NCBI RefSeq assembly: GCF_012927205.1
Contig: NZ_JABBGC010000001.1
Location: 1,674,001 to 1,738,000 of the forward strand
Length of the DNA stretch: 64,000 bases
Reading direction: 5' to 3'
Source of the DNA: Chitinophaga fulva
Lineage (GTDB): Bacteria; Bacteroidota; Bacteroidia; Chitinophagales; Chitinophagaceae
Positions 60,396 to 64,000 of this stretch are shown here, piece after piece. Numbering within the stretch: position 1 is the first letter of the stretch; each line of letters opens with the position of its first letter. Both the position numbers and the translations under genes were made by a program. The notes under the pieces were generated by a model. It worked only from the letters and a program-made list of their open reading frames with translations, was not told where the DNA came from and did no database searches.

Positions 60396-62645
60396 ATGGA
60401 AACAGCGGCAGTTCAAAAATATAATCTAGACGAAGAGCAGGAGAAAAAGGAAATCGTCCGGCATTACCGCGCCTTGTTAAGGGCGCTTAAACCCCGTCTG
60501 AAAAAAGGCGACAGGGAGCTGGTACGTACTGCTTTTGAAATGGCAGCGGATGCCCATAAGGAAATGCGCCGTAAATCAGGTGAACCTTATATCCTGCATC
60601 CCCTCGCCGTGGCACAGATATGTGTGGAAGAAATCGGACTGGGCGTACGCTCAGCTATCTGTGCCTTGTTACACGATACCGTGGAAGATACGGAAGTGAC
60701 CCTGGAAGACGTGTCCCGCGAATTTGGCAATGAAATCGCCCATATCGTGGACGGTCTCACCAAAATATCCACCGTCATCGATTCCAATACCAGTACCGCA
60801 CAAGCGGAAAACTTCAAGAAAATACTCCTGACCCTGGCAGATGACCCCAGGGTGATCCTGATCAAACTGGCCGACAGGTTGCATAACATGCGTACCCTCG
60901 ACAGCATGAGCCGGGAAAAACAGTTGAAAATAGCCTCCGAAACGGTGTTTATCTACGCTCCGCTGGCACACCGCCTCGGATTGTACAACATCAAGTCCGA
61001 GATGGAAGACCTGGCCATGAAATACACGGAGCAACAAACCTACCGTGAAATAGCCCGGCGCCTGAAGGAAACCAAGCGTGAACGCACCCGCTACATCAAC
61101 GAATTTATCAAGCCTATCAAGGAAGTGTTGCAGGAGGAAGGATTTACCTTCGAGATCTACGGTCGCCCGAAGTCCATCCATTCTATCCACAATAAAATCA
61201 AAACAAAAGGCGTAGCCTTTGAAGAGGTATACGACCTGTTCGCGATCCGCATCATCCTGGATTCCCCGCTGGACAAGGAAAAAGCTGACTGCTGGAAGGT
61301 ATATTCCATCATCACCGATTTCTACCACCCCAGCCCGGAACGTACACGCGACTGGCTCAGCAACCCGAAATCCAATGGTTACGAAGCCCTGCACGTAACG
61401 GTAATGGGCCCACAGGGTAAATGGGTGGAAGTACAGATACGCTCCAAACGCATGAACGACTACGCCGAAAAAGGGGTGGCCGCTCACTGGCGTTATAAGG
61501 AAGGGTCCCCAAACCAGCAACAGGAGTCCAAGTTCGACCAATGGTTCACCCAAATACGGGAAATCCTCAGCAACCCGGACTCCAATACGCTCGACTTCCT
61601 CGCTGATTTTAAAAGCAATCTCTTTACGGAAGAGATTTATGTTTATACGCCTAAAGGCGACTTGAAAATATTGCCGGTCAATTCTACGGCGCTGGACTTC
61701 GCTTATGCGATCCACAGTGCTGTGGGCAACAAATGTATCGGCGCCAAGGTCAACTATAAACTGGTGCCGCTTAGCCATAAACTGCGCAGCGGGGACCAGG
61801 TGGAGATCATTACTTCCAACAAACAGAAGCCTTCTGAAGACTGGCTCAACTTTGTGCTGACCGCCAAAGCCAAGTCCAAGATCAAGGACGCCCTGAAGGA
61901 AGAAAAAAGAAAAGTGGCCATGGATGGAAAAGCTGCGCTGGAGCGCAAGCTGGACCATCTGAAAGTGACTGCCAGCCAGCACAATATCAATGAGCTGGTA
62001 CAGTTTTATAAACAACCATCCCCGCTCGACCTGTATTACCAGATCGCAGTGAAAAATATTGACCTGAAAGAGCTGAAACAGTTTACCCTCCTGGGAGACA
62101 AGCTGGAGCAGCCTAAGCCGGTCAAACAACCGGAACATGTTCCGGAAGAGCATGTGAAACATCAGATCCCGAACAAAAAAGACGCGGAACTGATCATTTT
62201 CGGAGAAAGCTCCGATAAGATTGCCTACAAGCTGGCCAACTGCTGCCGTCCCATCCCCGGCGACGACGTGTTTGGCTTTATTACCGCCAGCGAAGGCCTT
62301 AAAATACACCGGACCAACTGTCCCAATGCTGCCCAGCTGCTGGCTAATTATGGCCACCGCGTGGTGAAAACCAAATGGGTCAAAAACAGGGAAATCTCCT
62401 TCCTTACCGGTTTGCGGATTATTGGTATGGATGATGTAGGCGTTATCCACAAAATCACCAATATTATCTCCGGTGAACTGAAAGTCAATATCTCTGCACT
62501 CAGCATCGAATCCAAGGAAGGGCTGTTTGAAGGCCTGATCAAGGTATATGTGCATGATAAGGAGGAACTGGACGAACTGGTGGACCGGCTCAAGAGACTG
62601 GATGGTATCCAGTCAGTACAACGACTCGAAGAATCGCAATTATAG
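60396..62645 (+). CDS. rel: Bifunctional (p)ppGpp synthetase/hydrolase
   Basis: A 749-residue long RSH protein. The hydrolase domain has HDTVEDTEV (HDxxED) with the upstream His in YILHPLAVAQ, so hydrolysis should work. The synthetase domain has YGRPKSIHSIHNKI, the RTRD version of the RxKD loop (RTRDWLSNPKSNGYEALHV) and VEVQIRS. TGS (EIYVYTPKGDLKILPVNSTALDFAYAIH), a Cys-rich part (ANCCRPIPGD, NCPNA) and a C-terminal ACT domain complete it. It is the main stringent-response enzyme. It follows the response regulator by 60 bases. Confidence 0.95.
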   Translation: METAAVQKYNLDEEQEKKEIVRHYRALLRALKPRLKKGDRELVRTAFEMAADAHKEMRRKSGEPYILHPLAVAQICVEEIGLGVRSAICALLHDTVEDTEVTLEDVSREFGNEIAHIVDGLTKISTVIDSNTSTAQAENFKKILLTLADDPRVILIKLADRLHNMRTLDSMSREKQLKIASETVFIYAPLAHRLGLYNIKSEMEDLAMKYTEQQTYREIARRLKETKRERTRYINEFIKPIKEVLQEEGFTFEIYGRPKSIHSIHNKIKTKGVAFEEVYDLFAIRIILDSPLDKEKADCWKVYSIITDFYHPSPERTRDWLSNPKSNGYEALHVTVMGPQGKWVEVQIRSKRMNDYAEKGVAAHWRYKEGSPNQQQESKFDQWFTQIREILSNPDSNTLDFLADFKSNLFTEEIYVYTPKGDLKILPVNSTALDFAYAIHSAVGNKCIGAKVNYKLVPLSHKLRSGDQVEIITSNKQKPSEDWLNFVLTAKAKSKIKDALKEEKRKVAMDGKAALERKLDHLKVTASQHNINELVQFYKQPSPLDLYYQIAVKNIDLKELKQFTLLGDKLEQPKPVKQPEHVPEEHVKHQIPNKKDAELIIFGESSDKIAYKLANCCRPIPGDDVFGFITASEGLKIHRTNCPNAAQLLANYGHRVVKTKWVKNREISFLTGLRIIGMDDVGVIHKITNIISGELKVNISALSIESKEGLFEGLIKVYVHDKEELDELVDRLKRLDGIQSVQRLEESQL

Positions 62646-62770
62646 GCGCGCTAAGCGTTCGCGCAAAGCGCACGAAGAGAGCAAAGCAGCCAGGAAAATA
62701 ATAAAATAATTTTTAATATTTTCCTGGCTGCTTCTTTGTTTATTCTTCGCGTCTTTGGTGCTTAGCGCCT
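62646..62770. repeat. Long imperfect inverted repeat after rel
   Basis: The region 62646-62700 pairs imperfectly with 62717-62770. The core is perfect for 15 bases (GCAGCCAGGAAAATA at 62686-62700 with its complement at 62717-62731), and the ends share GGCGC..CTAAGC. The left arm starts on the base after the rel stop. It probably acts as the rel terminator, with a T-rich stretch after the core. Confidence 0.7.
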
Positions 62771-62876
62771 TTGCGTGCAACATCACGTGAGGTCAGGTAA
62801 AACAAGGATCTTCGCAGGGAGCAGGCATCGTCCTTTGTGCTCTTTGCGGGTCTCTTCGCGCTCTTTGCGAGAGAAA
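62771..62876. repeat. Short direct repeats in the rel-purA gap
   Basis: GCTCTTTGCG occurs at 62839-62848 and 62860-62869 (21-base period), within a stretch of CTTTGCG/CTCTTCGCG-like words that also appear in the preceding inverted repeat. Such words are typical of dispersed intergenic repeats of this group. No gene is seen. Confidence 0.5.
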
Positions 62877-62907
62877 TTTGATTTTGTGGTATTTCAGCGT
62901 AATTTTG
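62877..62907 (+). promoter_or_regulatory. purA promoter
   Basis: TTTG (62877-62880) is 19 bases from TAATTTTG (62900-62907), matching both boxes; the leader would be about 38 bases. Confidence 0.75.
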
Positions 62908-62951
62908 CCACTTCTTTTAAAAGCAACCTCCGATAATTAATTAAAATCATT

Positions 62952-64000
62952 ATGGTAGACGTTTTGTTAGGCCTGCAATGGGGCGACGAAGGCAAAGGTA
63001 AAATTGTGGACTATTTTGCCGGCAGGTACGACGTGATTGCCCGTTTCCAGGGTGGACCAAATGCTGGCCATACCTTGTATGTAAACGGTCAGAAAGTAGT
63101 TTTGCGCACCATTCCTTCCGGTGTGTTTCATGATAAAACCATTAACCTGATTGGTAATGGCGTGGTACTGGACCCTGTAGCTTTCAAAAAAGAAAGTGAA
63201 GATATCGCTGCCCTGGGCATCGACCTGACAAAAAACCTGTTTATCGCGGAAAAAACGCATATTATCGTTCCTACGCACCGTGCGCTGGACAAGGCTTCCG
63301 AGATCTCTAAAGGAAATGATAAAATCGGTTCTACCCTGAAAGGCATCGGTCCCGCATATATGGACAAAACAGGCAGAAACGGCCTGCGTGTGGGTGATGT
63401 GATCTCTGCTGATTTTGAAGCACTGTACGCAAAGCTGAAGCAGAAACACCTGCAGATGCTGTCCCAATACAATGTAGAAGGACTGGAAGCGGATATCGAG
63501 GCCTGGGAAAAAGAATTCTTTGAGGCGGTGCCTTTCCTGAAAAAAATGAATATCGTTAGCGGCGAATATTTCCTGAATGAGAAACTGAAAGCCGGTAAAA
63601 AAGTACTGGCCGAAGGCGCTCAGGGAAGCATGCTGGACGTGGATTTCGGTACTTATCCGTTTGTTACGTCTTCCAATACTATTTCTGCCGGCGTATGTAC
63701 CGGACTGGGCATTGCTCCGCAATGGATTAAAGAAGTGATTGGTGTGACCAAAGCTTATTGCACCCGCGTTGGTAGCGGTCCTTTCCCTACCGAACTGCAT
63801 GATGCCACCGGTGAAAAACTGCGTGAAGCCGGCCATGAATTCGGCGCTGTAACCGGCCGTCCCCGCCGTTGTGGCTGGATCGACCTGGTAGCCCTGAACT
63901 ATACCTGTATGCTGAGCGGCGTTACCCAACTGGTCATGACCAAAAGCGATGTACTGGATGAATTTGATGAAGTACTCGCCTGCACTGCCTATAATATCGA
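62952..64000 (+). CDS. purA: Adenylosuccinate synthase (3' partial)
   Basis: The first ~349 codons are present; the gene runs off the window. It makes adenylosuccinate from IMP and aspartate with GTP, the first committed step to AMP. Signature motifs: LGLQWGDEGKGKIVDYF with catalytic Asp, FQGGPNAGHTL with His, GTLKGIGPAYMDK-type STLKGIGPAY, FGTYPFVTSSNT, CTRVGSGPFPTEL and TGRPRRCGWIDLVAL. All are intact. Confidence 0.96.
   Translation, partial: MVDVLLGLQWGDEGKGKIVDYFAGRYDVIARFQGGPNAGHTLYVNGQKVVLRTIPSGVFHDKTINLIGNGVVLDPVAFKKESEDIAALGIDLTKNLFIAEKTHIIVPTHRALDKASEISKGNDKIGSTLKGIGPAYMDKTGRNGLRVGDVISADFEALYAKLKQKHLQMLSQYNVEGLEADIEAWEKEFFEAVPFLKKMNIVSGEYFLNEKLKAGKKVLAEGAQGSMLDVDFGTYPFVTSSNTISAGVCTGLGIAPQWIKEVIGVTKAYCTRVGSGPFPTELHDATGEKLREAGHEFGAVTGRPRRCGWIDLVALNYTCMLSGVTQLVMTKSDVLDEFDEVLACTAYNI

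Noticed and set aside
60669-62555. 628-codon minus-strand frame opposite rel
   Set aside because: It is a codon-bias shadow of rel; its translation has no domain and rel has every family motif.

Overview
The window is chromosomal DNA of a Bacteroidota bacterium, most likely a Chitinophaga-like member of the Chitinophagaceae. The evidence is a T9SS type A sorting domain and PorT, TssD-type (Bacteroidota, subtype iii) type VI secretion proteins, DUF983, DUF4349, DUF6600, DUF6728 and GbsR proteins, menaquinone-type UbiE, a SurE / small membrane protein / LpxB order, and repeated promoter boxes of the Bacteroidota form TTTG-N18-20-TAnnTTTG. No tRNA, rRNA, CRISPR array, insertion sequence or prophage was recognised. 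Most of the window is housekeeping; the accessory parts are a T6SS effector island, a glycosidase pair and several odd paralogues.

Layout. 1-3.98 kb: end of a DUF1501 T9SS cargo, a His-containing small exported protein, and a TonB-dependent receptor preceded by an 18-bp dyad. 3.99-10.3 kb (minus strand): an orphan T6SS module: TssD tube protein, VgrG spike, a 1055-residue DUF4280 (PAAR-like) effector ending in a lysozyme-like domain, an EF-hand-like loop and an M23 peptidase, then two small lipoproteins, the first a likely immunity protein. 10.7-25.9 kb: DUF983, ABC exporter, divergent EF-G paralogue, YifB, FAD monooxygenase, short MutS-like ATPase, dihydroorotase, PorT, UbiE, EngB, YkuK, CoA-binding protein, TIGR01777 oxidoreductase and GbsR. 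25.9-34.9 kb: REP-like repeats, pyruvate dehydrogenase E2, DnaX, an M48-like protein with a broken zinc motif, and GNAT-type proteins. 35-39.2 kb: a very N/Q-rich DUF6600 lipoprotein, DUF4349, and a Tat-exported metallophosphoesterase. 39.5-42.4 kb: atpD-atpC and YqgE. 42.5-46.2 kb: candidate small RNA or attenuator, histidine kinase, degenerate ThiF-like protein, LD-carboxypeptidase. 46.3-55.3 kb: MetG, FadN-like beta-oxidation enzyme, ABC transporter, SurE, membrane protein, LpxB, DUF6728. 55.4-64 kb: beta-mannosidase and alpha-L-fucosidase, an RprY-like response regulator, Rel (ppGpp) and the start of purA.

How parts fit together: the T6SS genes look like one transcript that delivers a cell-wall-cutting toxin, with the cognate protection gene overlapping its 3' end. 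The two glycosidases overlap or abut and would act together on fucosylated mannose-containing glycans. The orphan kinase (42.9 kb) and orphan regulator (59.6 kb) may be a split pair. At several gene ends long inverted repeats abut or overlap stop codons and enclose or replace ordinary terminators. Several starts lie 4-6 bases after a -7 box, suggesting leaderless transcripts.
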